DNA from: Ditylenchus dipsaci
Lineage: Eukaryota > Nematoda > Chromadorea > Rhabditida > Anguinidae
Assembly: GCA_004194705.1 (NCBI GenBank)
Contig: SADC01001284.1
Location: 496,001-560,000 of the forward strand
Reading direction: 5' to 3'
DNA length: 64,000 nucleotides
Position numbers and translations under genes: made by a program. Numbering within the stretch: position 1 is the stretch's first letter; each line of letters begins with the position of its first letter. The notes under the pieces were generated by a model, which did not search any database, had not been told where the DNA came from, and was given only the letters and a program-made list of their open reading frames with translations. This document shows, one piece after another, positions 1 to 10,562 of the stretch.

Positions 1-448
1 GTGGGAGTCGATTTTTTCGGCAAAGTTTAAATTTTTTTATAAGAACGTGTTTAGAAATGCTGTTCTTATCGTGTTGAGCAGGAAAAATGAGTCCGGGATG
101 TGATTTTGGGTCACTTTTCAAAAAATCCGAGTACGGGGGGGGGATTAAAGAAGTAGCCGAAGGCGTCCTCTTTTCGAAATTTTTTTCAGCCATCATGTTC
201 AGTGTGAAATTCTGCACACAACGCTAGGTCGGGTACACACCGCCTTTCCCGGGTTAAGTTAAAGATTTTTCAAAATTGTGAACCGCAGGCTTTATTGGGG
301 TTATCCCCGTAAAAAAGACCGACAAAATTAGAATTCTTTCGGGTTTTGGGGCTAGACTGACCAAAGAAAACTAGCAAAACAATTCACAACTGGGTTAAAA
401 AAGCGTCGAGCCCGACGAAGCGAAAACTTGAAACCGAGGCTTAAAGGC

Positions 449-674
449 CTGACCTCTTCCTACTCGGTGGTCCCCCGCCAATTCAAAAATTTACCCTTGA
501 TCATTGGACTTCTGCACGGATTTTTCCGCCACGTTTCTAACAGAACTAGGCCTGAAATCAAATTTTAGGCTTAGTTTTGTTAGAAACCTAGCGGAAAAAT
601 CCGTACAGAAGTCCAATGATCAAGGGAAAATTTTTGAATTGGCGGGGACCACCGAGTAGGAAGAGGTCAGGCCC
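449..674. repeat. Foldback (palindromic) MITE, TTTAAAGG-ended family
   Basis: Two inverted arms of about 100 bp surround a short centre near 552-565. The arms carry GGTGGTCCCC/GGGGACCACC, a ccaattcaaa block and a CTAACAAAAC-like centre. The ends read TTAAAGGCCTGACC and GGTCAGGCCCTTTAA, so a TTAA or TTTAA target is likely. Related elements lie at 25582-25815, 26171-26405, 30609-30845 and 52366-52560. No coding content is seen. Confidence 0.85.
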
Positions 675-1030
675 TTTAAAGAATCTATCTTATATAATTG
701 CCATTATATCGAAACTCCACCGTGCTGACTGAGGAAATAAGGACTGCAATATTTGACTTACAGGACCTAAGTTTTAGGGTCGCACAAGCGATAATAACTT
801 TATTCAGGATTTCAACAGAATTCAACAAGAATAGAATAAGATTAAATAAACTTTATAAGCATAACATGATTTCTGATTGAGCATTGATCCGTTTTCTCCA
901 AATAATTTATTGCTTTGATAGCAAAGCAGCGCCTCGAGGTCCGTGTAGCGAGTTGTTTCATCAGGCTCTGAATGCGAGAGACGCCTTTAAATAAACTATC
1001 CTTATATGCACTCGAATAAGAAGTTTACCA

Positions 1031-1222
1031 CTACTCGTCGAAGATGTTTCTTCCTCTCAATGCATAGCAATCTGCGATGTAGGCGAGAGTTGGCAGCAAA
1101 GTGGGCAAACTGACGATTTGATGCCCATTGCACAGCTGGCACCTAATTCTCTGAAGATCGTCCATCAACATCTTGGCCATTTCATTGTAGAGAACTGTAA
1201 AACGAGGAGTGTTGGCTGTCCT
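1031..1222 (-). CDS. Last exon of an unrecognised multi-exon gene
   Basis: On the minus strand a splice acceptor (TTTTTAG, just above 1222) opens a phase-0 frame of 63 codons ending in TAG at 1033-1031. Composition is clearly protein-like: it contains FTVLYNEMAKMLMDDLQRIR, then CQLCNGHQIVSLPTLLP, and ends LRGRNIFDE. It is helical and leucine-rich with a CxxC pair. The exon has no initiating Met, so the upstream exons must lie at higher coordinates. The LTR element at 1938-4455 is in that direction and may sit inside the gene or separate this exon from it. I do not recognise the family. It could also be a pseudogene remnant, but the intact frame and good acceptor argue for a real exon. Confidence 0.55.
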   Translation of the reverse strand, partial: RTANTPRFTVLYNEMAKMLMDDLQRIRCQLCNGHQIVSLPTLLPTLAYIADCYALRGRNIFDE

Positions 1223-1937
1223 CTAAAAATCAGATGGGTAAAAATTAGTTTTACCAGGATAGAGTAAAAAAAAGAGCGCAGTATGAGCATTGAGGTAGAA
1301 TTTGTCCCACGTTGGAGTGAAAATCATTATCGCTGAGTCTTAGAATTTTTTCTTATATTTGTAAATCATCCAAGTATCCGAACGAGACTCCGAATCAATG
1401 ATTTAATGGTTAAATTCGAGCTTTCGTTGATTTTTTCAAAGCAACTAAGAAATTAAATAAAGTTAAAAAACACGAATATAAATTGAAAAATGCTACGCAA
1501 ATATTAGCTGAAATGAATCAAAAAAAGATAAGAAAGTTGTTAGAGTTTTTGTTTTTAAAAGTCGGCAGCAAGCTCTAAAAAGAAATATGGTACCTTTTTG
1601 ACATTTAATAACTATGTCTAATCTAATGCAAATCGGGCTCTATATCACTCTGCAGGTCGAGAAGAACTTTTACGCAGTTGGACTCAGAATTTAACGCTGA
1701 ACACGATGGTGCCGGTTCTTTCCGCTTCAATTATGGGTTAAGTAAGCTTGAAGGGGTCCAGAAGGTAACGAACTGCGCATGGTCAAAATACAGCGGGTTA
1801 CCCACAGGTTTTCAGGCGGTGCGCCATTATTGACGTACCGCACCACGCTCATAATATACCAAAATGACCGTCAGAAGTTCAGCCTTCTAATTATGCTAAA
1901 CTTAGCCTGCTTTTTTCTTAAAAAGTCGGTGTAAATA

Positions 1938-2146
1938 TGTTGTATCCTAGCGGTAAGAAGGAAGGAGAGAGATCGGAACACAGCAGAAGAAGAGAACAGA
2001 GAGAGAGAGCACACGACTTGCTTATAGCTTTATTCACACAACAACTGATCTGAACACAGACGTTCAGATCCTTATATACTAACAAGGAATACAAAGAGCG
2101 TCGAACCGCTACGAGACAAATGACATTTCGAACACAGGACACAACA
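1938..2146 (-). repeat. 3' long terminal repeat
   Basis: It matches 4247-4455 over its full 209 bp with only a few differences. On the minus strand it begins TGTTGTGTCC and ends GGATACAACA. The polypurine tract AGGGGGAGG lies directly upstream (2155-2147). Confidence 0.9.
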
Positions 2147-2298
2147 CCTCCCCCTGTACAAAGGTTTGGTGGACAGAGATTTTGAAGAATAAGAGACTTG
2201 CTTCTTTTTGGCTTCTTCTTGGACAGCAGTGATGCGAATTTCTGGCCGAGGAACTTCCACTGTTGCAGGCTGGCACTTGTGGCTATATTGACTGTTCC

Positions 2299-4100
2299 CT
2301 ATGTCGACCTTTGGCTGCTGAATCCTGGTGTGACTGATTGACGATATTGGAGCGACGTATGGCGTTTCCCCTCCTTCTTTTGACTGTTGTAGAAGATACG
2401 GAGCGAGAGACTCTCACTTGTTTGAAGACGAGTCGCTTGATTGGTCACTTTCTTCTTGTTGGCAGGCTGCACTTGAGAAGCGGACGGCAACTGACTGACT
2501 TGAAGGCGAGTTGCTTGATTGGTCACTTTCTTCTTGTTGGCAGGCTGCACTTGAGAAGCGGACGGCAACTGAGAGACGGATTTACGACCAGCTGGCTGCT
2601 TGGAACGTCTTGCTTTTGACTGGCGATAAGGGCAGCTGCTATTCCAATGCATGAGTCCACAGGTAGAGCACGGCGAGGAAGGCTTGCTGCTGCAACTTTT
2701 GGAAGGCTGCGAAAGATCCTGGCTGCCAGTTGCGCTGAGCTCTAGCAGGTTGATTGACTTGACACCCAGTTGGCGGAGCGGCTTGTCGAGAAATCCAAGA
2801 GCATCCAGAGCTGGGATTCCTAGCACATTAAGCAGTACATTCTTGGCCACGCGGAGAGTTTGTATTGAAGAGCCTTCATTTGACTGTAGAGAAGCTTCGA
2901 ACTGTCCCTTGAAGTGGCAGCTGGCACCATTGAAGAGTCGGCCCTGGACTGTGCTTGAAGAGAGAGAAGGCAATCCAATTGATTTGTAGCTTTCCTCAGA
3001 TATGGTTGATACCTCGGCAGCTGAATCCAAAATGAAGGGGACGATTTGGCCATTGACTGAGATATTTGACTTGATGAAGGAGGAAGCACCATTGATGTTG
3101 TTGGTTTTGACGGAAGGCACCATCAGAGAATTGATATTGCGGTAAGGCTTGCGCTTCGACTTGTATTGACTGCAGGCTTCGCATTGATTTTCCAAATGCC
3201 CAGATTGCTTGCACTTGGAACACTGATGATGGAGGTAGAGGCATTCGTCTGACCAGTGCAGTTGACCACATCTGAAGCAGGATTTTGACGGAAGAGCGGC
3301 TCTTGATTTGCTGATCTGATTGATATAGGCTGAAGAAGGAAGGCCACTTTCCAGATGCTGGGCTTCAGCAATTGTGCAGAGGTAGGCGGCTGCTTCTTCC
3401 ACAATTTCTTCGAACTTGACTGCATCCCCTTTTTCGTTGATTCGATGGAGGAGGCGAGTTCTGATTGCAGCATCTTGGTTTGACTTGAGCCCCAGAAGTA
3501 GAAGAAGGCAGTTGAACTCATCCTCTTTGAGAGAGCCGAATTTGAACAGGCGGAGCTGACCCTTGAGGCGATTGACGAAGTGGCGGAATTCTTCACCATC
3601 TTCTTTGACCAAACGCAGGCATTCGAAGCGGTCCACCACCAGAGAGCGAGAATGAGCAAAGAGTTCGGAAAGAGCACTGACCGTTTCTTCTAGATTGAAG
3701 TCGATGACATCCTTTGGAAGGCAACTTTTGCGATATTCGGCGAATGCTTCGGCTGAGAGCTTGGTCATCAGGAGCTTGACTTTGTAGCTATCCACCATAC
3801 TCGGAGCTGTGCAGTCAAGAGAGAATTGGAAGCGCTGTATCCAGTTGTCGAACTTGCAGGGATAACTGTCATCAGCTGCGAAGATTTCCATATCCGGCAA
3901 TTGAGGAAGAGTAGAGATTGCGGCAGGAGCTGGCTGTAGATTGCACCACCACCACCACCACCACCACCACGGTTTTGCTGCTGGAGAAGAACCACCAATT
4001 GAGCCAGAGATTCCTGATGTTGTTGTTGCTGCTGTTGAAGAGCCAGTGCGTGCTGATTTGTTTGGGCTTCCAATATTTGCTTGAGCTGGTCCATATCCAT
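2299..4100 (-). CDS. Gag-aspartic protease polyprotein of the LTR element (frame broken in a GGT repeat)
   Basis: The likely start is the ATG at 4100 (MDMDQLKQ). A Q-rich stretch and a Gly run encoded by a GGT microsatellite (about 3944-3970) follow. After it the continuing Gag lies in another frame, so the repeat length has shifted by one base or the product relies on frameshifting. Gag proper includes FDNWIQRFQFSL. Zinc knuckles follow: CFRCGQLHWSDEC, then the canonical CSKCKQSGHLENQC. The protease motif is FILDSAAEVSTIS (DSA in place of DTG/DSG), with a later LLNVLGIPALD. A further CSTCGLMHWNSSC knuckle lies after the protease, which is unusual. Near the C terminus a 26-residue Lys/Gln-rich unit (starting VSQLPSASQVQPANKKK) is repeated twice. 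The frame ends at 2299. No polymerase domain is present. Confidence 0.85.
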
Positions 4101-4195
4101 TGCTGACTGCGCCACTGTTGTATCCTAGCGGAAGGGAATGGATATGGACCAGCTCAAGCAAATATTGGAAGCCCAAACAAATCAGCACGCACTGG
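4042..4195. repeat. Inverted duplication of the gag start around a second primer-site/LTR junction
   Basis: The 5' part of gag (about 59 bp, 4042-4101) is repeated in inverted orientation at 4137-4195. The 35-bp centre (4102-4136) is a second copy of the tRNA-end/LTR junction (GACTGCGCCACTGTTGTATC). This looks like a template-switch product formed during reverse transcription. Confidence 0.85.
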
Positions 4196-4245
4196 AAATC
4201 AATTGGGCTTTGCCCACGTAGGTTCGAATCCTGCCGACTGCGCCA
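4192..4245 (+). other. Captured 3' half of a serine-type tRNA (primer-binding region)
   Basis: Read on the plus strand, 4192-4245 has the order of a class II tRNA from the anticodon loop onward. It has CTGGAAA (loop with GGA), a long variable arm GGGCTTTGCCC (4205-4215), a T arm GTAGG-TTCGAAT-CCTGC (4218-4234), the acceptor 3' strand, and CCA at 4243-4245. The D arm and 5' half are absent, so this is not a tRNA gene. The encoded CCA shows that it came from a mature tRNA. Its complement acts as the minus-strand primer-binding site (starting TGGCGCAGTCGGC) next to the 5' LTR. Confidence 0.85.
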
Positions 4246-4246
4246 C

Positions 4247-4455
4247 TGTTGTATCCTAGCGGTAAGAAGGAAGGAGAGAGATTGGAACACAGCAGAAGAA
4301 GAGAACAGAGAGAGAGAGCACACGACTTGCTTATAGCTTTATTCACACAACAACTGATCTGAACACAGACGTTCAGATCCTTATATACTAACAAGGAAGA
4401 CAAAGAGCGTCGAACCGCTACGAGACAAATGACGGTTCGAACACAGGACACAACA
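4247..4455 (-). repeat. 5' long terminal repeat
   Basis: Partner of the repeat at 1938-2146. It should carry the element's promoter and transcript start, but no TATA box was assigned. The outer end is followed by an extra copy of AACACAGGACACAA, so the exact boundary is uncertain by 16 bp. Confidence 0.9.
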
Positions 4456-4951
4456 AACACAGGACACAATAACCACTTATTTGTTGGGGTAGGGATTTTC
4501 AAAATGTCCAACTCTGACTTTCTACGAGCTATAATTATATTCAATACGATAATGTTTAACTGAACCTTTTACACTAAAACAATAATCACAGTCTCACGGT
4601 CATTTAGACACTAAATATAGCAAAAGTGTATAATTTTTGCCTTATATATTATTTTTGCATATTTTTTCACGAAATTATAATGAAGTTTTGCTATTTGCTA
4701 TATCGGGTGGTAAAAACGAGTACCGTCAAAGTTTGACTAAATAATTTTAACAAATTTGTGTGAATTTTTATGTGTTTTTTCCATCCAAATGAATAAAACA
4801 TAGAATAGAAGGTTTATGGATCAATTCAAAACAGTGGCAAGAAAAAGTAATAGTAACAAAATAAATGCGTTTGTAAGAAGAGTTTAACAAATCGGAGAGC
4901 CGGTCACTTGGGCACAACAAAAGGCACTTTCAAGGCATAGTCCTTAATGAT

Positions 4952-6353
4952 CTAACGAGCTGCCTGAGTGCAATCCCGAGAGATATGGCCTGTTTGCTGG
5001 CAGTTATAGCACTTGCGATCTGCAAAATATAACCATATTAGTTGAATATAATTGAAACCAGGAGGAAGTTAGGTAGGACTTACCTCCACCGCCACCACCA
5101 CTACGCTCAACACGGGCCTCAGTGCATTCTCTGGAGAAGTGACCGCTTCCTCCGCCTGAAACACATGGTTTAACTACTTGCTTTTGTTTGAGCTGGCTGC
5201 AAAAATACTTTTTCCCGTTTTTTTAGTTTTTTAAATTTTTGTGTCCGGTTGATTATCAAAACAGCCATCAATCCCGAAACCCAGGAATATACGGAAGGCA
5301 CGCATCAATTTGTATTTTCTTGAACACCTATGCCTTTCTCCTTCCCTAAAGACGTATCTCTCTCCGATATTCATTTTGGCTGCTATGCTGGGTAGCGGAA
5401 CGGACCCACCGAGAAATAGACTGCTTCAAAGGGTGATTAGCGCAGCTTTTTATTTTCCTAGAAGTCAGGGAGCTATCCATATTCACAAATTAAAGATCTT
5501 TGCCCAATAACTTGTCAGTGGGAATGCAGGAAAAACGCCGAAAAAATTGATAAAAATGCAAATTTCTCAAGGTGCTAAAGCTACAAACTTACAGTTGTAG
5601 CACTTGCTGTCCCCTCCACCACCGCCACCACGGGAGTATCCACCGCCCCCACCTCCTCCTCGGGAATATCCACCGCCTCCACCTCCTCCGTTTCGGGGCT
5701 CAGTGCACTAAACAAAATTATGCGCTTATTTTAACTTTCAATAGCTTTTTAAAGTTACGTCGCGGGAAAAATGGCCAGTCTGCTGGCAATTGTAGCAAAC
5801 TGATCCGCCTAAAAATAAAAAAAATTAGTTGAAGAATCCCACAATTAACATTTTCTGGGTAACAAATAAGGGGCATCTTCAATGCTATGTTTCGCAGGAC
5901 GGATGTGGCATGACGGCTTTTTCCGAACATGTCTAACTGACATGTTCGGTTCCTGATGCTGGACCATTTTGTTTATTTTGGCCCATTTTACATCTTTTTT
6001 ATCACCCTGATTATGTTCGCTTAGTCAAACATTTCATAAGGCTTTTTATATTTCGATTGGAAATCGAACAAGCATCAAAACTTGTAAGAAACAATGTTGT
6101 GGCAACTACCGTATAGCCTCTAAAATTCTGCCAACCGCCTCGCCAGCTTCCCTATCAACCGATCAATTCGACCCCCCCCCTCCCCGACGAATATTTGTAT
6201 TTAACTAAAAGACTAATGTAAAATACCTCCTCCTCCACCGCCACCTCCACGTGAGTATCCGCCAGCACCGCCGCCGCCACCACCTCCCGAGTTAGGGCAT
6301 TCACGGGCAAAGTGACCAGTCTCGTGGCATCTATAGCATTCCGAAGAGCTCAT
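4952..6353 (-). CDS. CNBP/GIS2-like CCHC zinc-knuckle protein, five exons
   Basis: The exons are 6353-6227, 5808-5759, 5707-5593, 5155-5084 and 5019-4952; all junctions are GT-AG with matching phases. The product is 143 residues: MSSSECYRCHETGHFAREC at the start, then four zinc knuckles of the CX2CX4HX4C type (CYRCHETGHFAREC, CYNCQQTGHFSRDC, CYNCGGSGHFSREC, CYNCQQTGHISRDC) separated by Gly-rich GGYSRGG linkers. This is the plan of CNBP and yeast Gis2, single-stranded DNA/RNA-binding proteins with roles in translation and G-quadruplex handling; human CNBP has seven knuckles, so this one is short. The Gly linkers resemble RGG boxes. Two knuckles are split across exon junctions. No upstream ATG competes with the chosen start. 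Confidence 0.92.
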
Positions 6354-7024
6354 TTTAGAATTTGTCTACTTCTGAAATATAATAAATTTAGATAGATGAT
6401 TTCTCGTTTGACTCGGGTTTGATTCCGGCTATCTGCATGTCAATAATAGGTCACAGTTATAATCCAAGACGTGCATTCAACATTTTGAAAAAAGTACATT
6501 TCGCCAAAGAAACTACAATTTGGTCATTTTTATTGCCATTTTATCAAGTGCTTGTTGATTTTCGAGGCACCGAAAATAAAGATTTTAACATGAAATCTCA
6601 AATATCTAAAGGTTTTGGGTCTCGAATAAGTACAAATCTTCAAATAAAGTACCGTGTAGTGATAACAGTCTTGATAAAAGTTTTGCATGGTGCTTTGAAA
6701 TAAACACGGAAATTTTGCGAAAATTTTCAATTCAAATTTTTTGATGCAAATTTGTCTTCGAATTTTTTTTTGAAATTATTCCTATTGTTTTCGTTCTATG
6801 TCTTTTGTTTTTTCTAACCGCAGCTGCTGGCTATTTTTACTGCTATAATCATTGGGGCAAGGAGCTACCTACAAAAAAAATTAAAAATTCTGGGTTTTTA
6901 AAGCACCATGTAAAACCTAAAATCACAGGTAAGCCAGATGGTTAAAGCTTTTGTTAGACAATTTTTTGTATTTTAAAATAACGTAAATAGTTTTCCACAA
7001 AAAAATTAGACAAATTTGGCTAAA

Positions 7025-7655
7025 GTGCATTATAAGCAGTCCACCCAAAATGATGTTTAAAAGCTTTTAACGTGTAGGAAGCACGTTTTTAGGTGGCGGG
7101 AGATCATTTCCAAGAAACAAATAGTTTGACTAAAATTTGACTTTTTGTCTTGGTACCCGAAGGCAATTCAACCTAAAAGGGTACCTGGATACCTCAAAAA
7201 GACAGAATTTGAGCATATTTTCGATAACTGGGACCTATCGCATAAAGAAACTCTGGTATGCATACATTTTTATGCATCCAGAGTCACTTTCGAGTGATTT
7301 GTGTCTAAGGTATGTGGTGTGCGCATCTCAACTCCAAGCCCCAAGCCCCGAAGGGTGCGCAGGGGCTTGATGGGTCAGATGATTCCGAGCTAGACTCGTG
7401 ATCATAAATGCATACAGAGGCTCTTTTTGCCCAGCGCCAGCGATCAAAACACGGTAAAAACCTCCAAATAAGGTAACTGAGTATCCATTTAGGTTGGTTT
7501 ACCTTGGTCTCCCAAGGCAAAAAGTCGATTTTTAGTCAAAAAATTATTGGATATGATCTTTCCCCACCTAAAAACGTGTTTGCTACACGTTAAAAGCTTT
7601 AAAACATAAAAAAAAACATTATTTTGGATCATTTTGGGTGGACTGCTTGAAATGC
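7025..7655. repeat. Foldback element, GCGCGCATCTC core family (copy 1)
   Basis: The inverted outer arms include AGCAGTCCACCCAAAATGAT (left) and its complement near 7637-7655, then ACGTGT...CACGTT blocks. The core (7260-7440) has TATGCATCCAGAGTCACTTT, a TCTAAGGTATGTG stretch and a short GC-rich hairpin around CCAAGCCCC. Copies 2-4 lie at 10563-11128, 15040-15400 and 47515-47830, with a fragment at 52680-52790. Confidence 0.8.
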
Positions 7656-7959
7656 ACTCCGGCCACAAATTTTTTCAGGAATATGAAACTTCAACTAGAA
7701 CGAGATATAATACGTCGAAAAAATTCTATACATATCCAAGAGGCTTATTCCTCAGCTCGACACCGACTTCGATTTCTATTTTTGATTCGAAATTTCCAAT
7801 ATTTATTCACATCATTATAGACCTGTTGTTAAAATAGATTTTTTGAGAAACAGTTTTTTATGCAAATCTTATGAAGCTCGACTAAAATAAAAAGTAAATA
7901 AAAAAGAGTGTAACCGAATTTTGCAGCGAATTTACGTAATTTTGCTGCAAATCAAGGTT

Positions 7960-8425
7960 CAATCATGTCCATACTTGCGCGTTCCCCGAAAAAATAAAAA
8001 GCGCCGCCGCCTCCGCCGGGGGTTTTCAAAATTGAGCGCCGCCACCTCCGCCGCCGCCGGCATTTTCAAAAATTCGCCGCCTCCGACGGAGCGCCGGCCG
8101 CCGGCGCTTTAAAGGTGCCAATTTTCCCGGCGGAAGGTGGGCCGCCGGGAAAAAGTAAGTTTTATTTGAAAAATTTTCTCTTGCAATAAAAATATTTAAT
8201 TTTTATACTATAAATTACACCTTTATATCGATTTTAACACGTGTGTAACTAGTCATTCTTAATGATAATAATCAAAACACTGTCACAAAAAATTGCAAAG
8301 ATCGTGTATAACAATTGGGTTTATAAAATTGAGGGTCGCCGCCTCCGCCGCCGGTGTTTTCAAAATTTCGCCGCGGCCGCCGGCGGAGCGCCGACGGCCG
8401 CGCAAGTATGATCATGTCTATCAAA
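7960..8425. repeat. GC-rich foldback with CCG-triplet arms
   Basis: The outer arms (ATCATGTCCATACTTGCGCG and its inverted counterpart near 8405-8425) enclose blocks of GCCGCC/CCGCCG at 7998-8140 and 8335-8405. These are islands of very high GC in a region that is otherwise about two-thirds AT. The two GC blocks are mutually inverted. Confidence 0.7.
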
Positions 8426-8702
8426 AAATGACTTTTCGGGCTTACTATGCTTTGAATATTGGAAAAGATTTTAACAAGATAACAAGTATGTCTTTTAGAA
8501 AAAAAAATTTCGCGCAAATGAGTAATTTCACATAGCCTATGAAAGATGATCATATAATTGGAAGTAGAAGTAAAGGAGAAAAATAAGGAGAATGAGAAGA
8601 ATATTGCTCCACCAGTTCTCCTAACTTTCACTGCTCTAACATCATGTTACTGCAAAAATTAAGCCCTAACTTCGTTTTTGATTACTTATTCCTGTAAAGG
8701 CA

Positions 8703-8978
8703 CCATGGTTCTCAAAATATACAAATTTGAATAGATATACAAGATATACAAAATTTTGCTAATCTTCTTTCGTCTTTTTATCCTTACTTTTGTCGAAAGC
8801 TTTTTTCACGGTAAAAAGTAAAGTTGTAGAGCTGGATCTCCTGTACAACTTTACTTTTCAGCGTGAAAAAGTTTTCGACAAAAGTGAGAATAAAAAGACA
8901 AAAGAAGATTAGCAAAATTTTGTATAGATTTTGTATATCTTGTACACCAATACAAATTTGTATATTTTGAGAACCATG
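8703..8978. repeat. Palindromic MITE
   Basis: The arms of about 130 bp start CCATGGTTCTCAAAATATAC and end in the inverted form GTATATTTTGAGAACCATG; the centre is near 8838. The arms are nearly identical apart from small gaps, and no coding content is seen. Confidence 0.85.
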
Positions 8979-10562
8979 AAAGGCACTCAACCAAGCTTTT
9001 CAGACAAAGACATCGAAACTAATCATAAACCCCGATAATTTTATAATACGAAAAAATAATAATAGGAAACTGCCATAGAAAAGGTGGAGAAATAAGAAGC
9101 CAGCCTCTATTTTGGGTGGGGGACAAAAGAAGTGAAGACAGCCTGGGAACAAAAAAAAGGAAGTGGAAGCAATTTCAAAATATACAGTCTTTTACAGTGT
9201 TTTTGAATGTTGGCTGCGTTTGGCGCTAAGTTGAACATCACTTTTTGCTGCCAGCCGGCTAAATAAATTCTATTGAGCACTAATACTAAAATGAGTCTCT
9301 GATCCAAACACACACATTCTTCCTTCTCCTGCTTTTCGTATCAAACTATGTGTGTCTGTGACTTTTTTTGCCATCTTCTTCTTTGTGTAAAAAAACAAAG
9401 ATTGCCTTTGGTTCTCAAAACAACAGAAATATTTTGCCTTTGTGTTTAAAGAATACATTTGCATCTGCAAAAGAGTTTCAATGTGTTTTTGGATATTTTA
9501 AATTGTTTCGTTGTAAAAATTGGTTCACTTTACAGATTAGGTCTTCGAAATTTCCTTGTTTATTTTTTCATTTGATTTAAGGCTCGATACATTTGCAGCG
9601 ACTTTTTAATATTTGTCTCCACTTTTTTAAACTCTATAATACAGTACAAGGGGTATAAGTGTATAAGGGGTCTTTTTTTTTGTCAATATTTATCTCGATA
9701 TGCTTCAAGCCCTATGCCAAACCTTAAAAGTCTTCATGACTTTTGCAGATAGAAAAAAATAAAGAACCATGGTAAAAAAATCAATGTCAAAAGGTAGCGG
9801 TAAATGTCTTCCCCTTTAAAAAACACTTTAAAGTCAAAACTCGATATAGTGTACACTTTGGGACCGGCTTCAGGTGTACACTATATCGGGTGTACACTAT
9901 ACAGAGTTTCTTTTGCCTTATTCAGCCCCATGTGTACATTAGTTCGAGTTTTTATTACTGAACACTGAACTCAAACTATTTTATTTTTACAACTTAATTC
10001 AAAACATACAATAACATCAAAATTTTGTTAAACAAAAACAAAATCATCTGATTTTTTCAAAGCGTTCTTCAGCCAACACTCAATCAACCTAAATCCTCTG
10101 CATATATAAAAAACAGGAAAGATCACGGCTTATTTTTCACATTTTTCGAAAAATTTCAGTCATTTATATGCAAAACTGTCGGATTACACGTCGGATTCAT
10201 GTTCAGCGTAATCGATTTGCTTCTAAAACCACTATTTTAGTAAGAACCCACTGTGATCTGAAATTCCACTATAGACAAAAAAATTCAAATACAGAATTTC
10301 GATTTTTTTAAGTTTGAAATTCGACAGCGTCTTTTGAATTTTAAGAGCAGTTTTTCAAACATATCGAACATTCTGAACATAAATCCGTCAAAAAAATCGG
10401 CTCTATATGTGTTCGCACCCCTCCCGAAAAAAAGTTGCATTGATCCCCGTGTTGTTTTTTTGTGATTTTTTAAATTTACAATGGTCCCCCGGAACTTGTT
10501 GGGTTGAGGCGGGTTCTTATCTTATTTAAAAATAGTGTTAAGCGACTCCTAAGTAATTTTTA

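Larger units (their letters stand above)
1938..4455 (-). mobile_element. Non-autonomous LTR retrotransposon (Gag-protease only)
   Basis: Two direct repeats of 209 bp, TG...CA bounded, flank a single internal coding region on the minus strand. A tRNA-complementary primer site lies one base inside the 5' LTR (4247-4455). A purine tract (AGGGGGAGG) abuts the 3' LTR (1938-2146). The internal part has Gag with zinc knuckles and an aspartic protease, but no reverse transcriptase, RNase H or integrase: the whole element is only 2.5 kb. It would need enzymes from a full-length relative. The LTRs are nearly identical, with substitutions such as ATTTCG/ACGGTT near their outer ends, so insertion is fairly recent. 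A clear target-site duplication is not visible; the 5' LTR end is followed by a repeated 16-bp copy of its own terminus (4456-4471). Confidence 0.9.

Noticed and set aside
2820..3677. Long open frames overlapping gag on the minus strand and a 93-112-codon pair on the plus strand
   Set aside because: They are other-frame shadows of the Gag-protease frame, which alone shows zinc knuckles and a protease motif.
4192..4245. A functional tRNA-Ser gene
   Set aside because: The 5' half is absent and CCA is encoded, so it is a reverse-transcribed fragment used as primer site.
4101..4323. Upstream extension of the gag frame through the primer site and 5' LTR
   Set aside because: It translates the antisense of the captured tRNA and LTR; the gag start at 4100 fits better.
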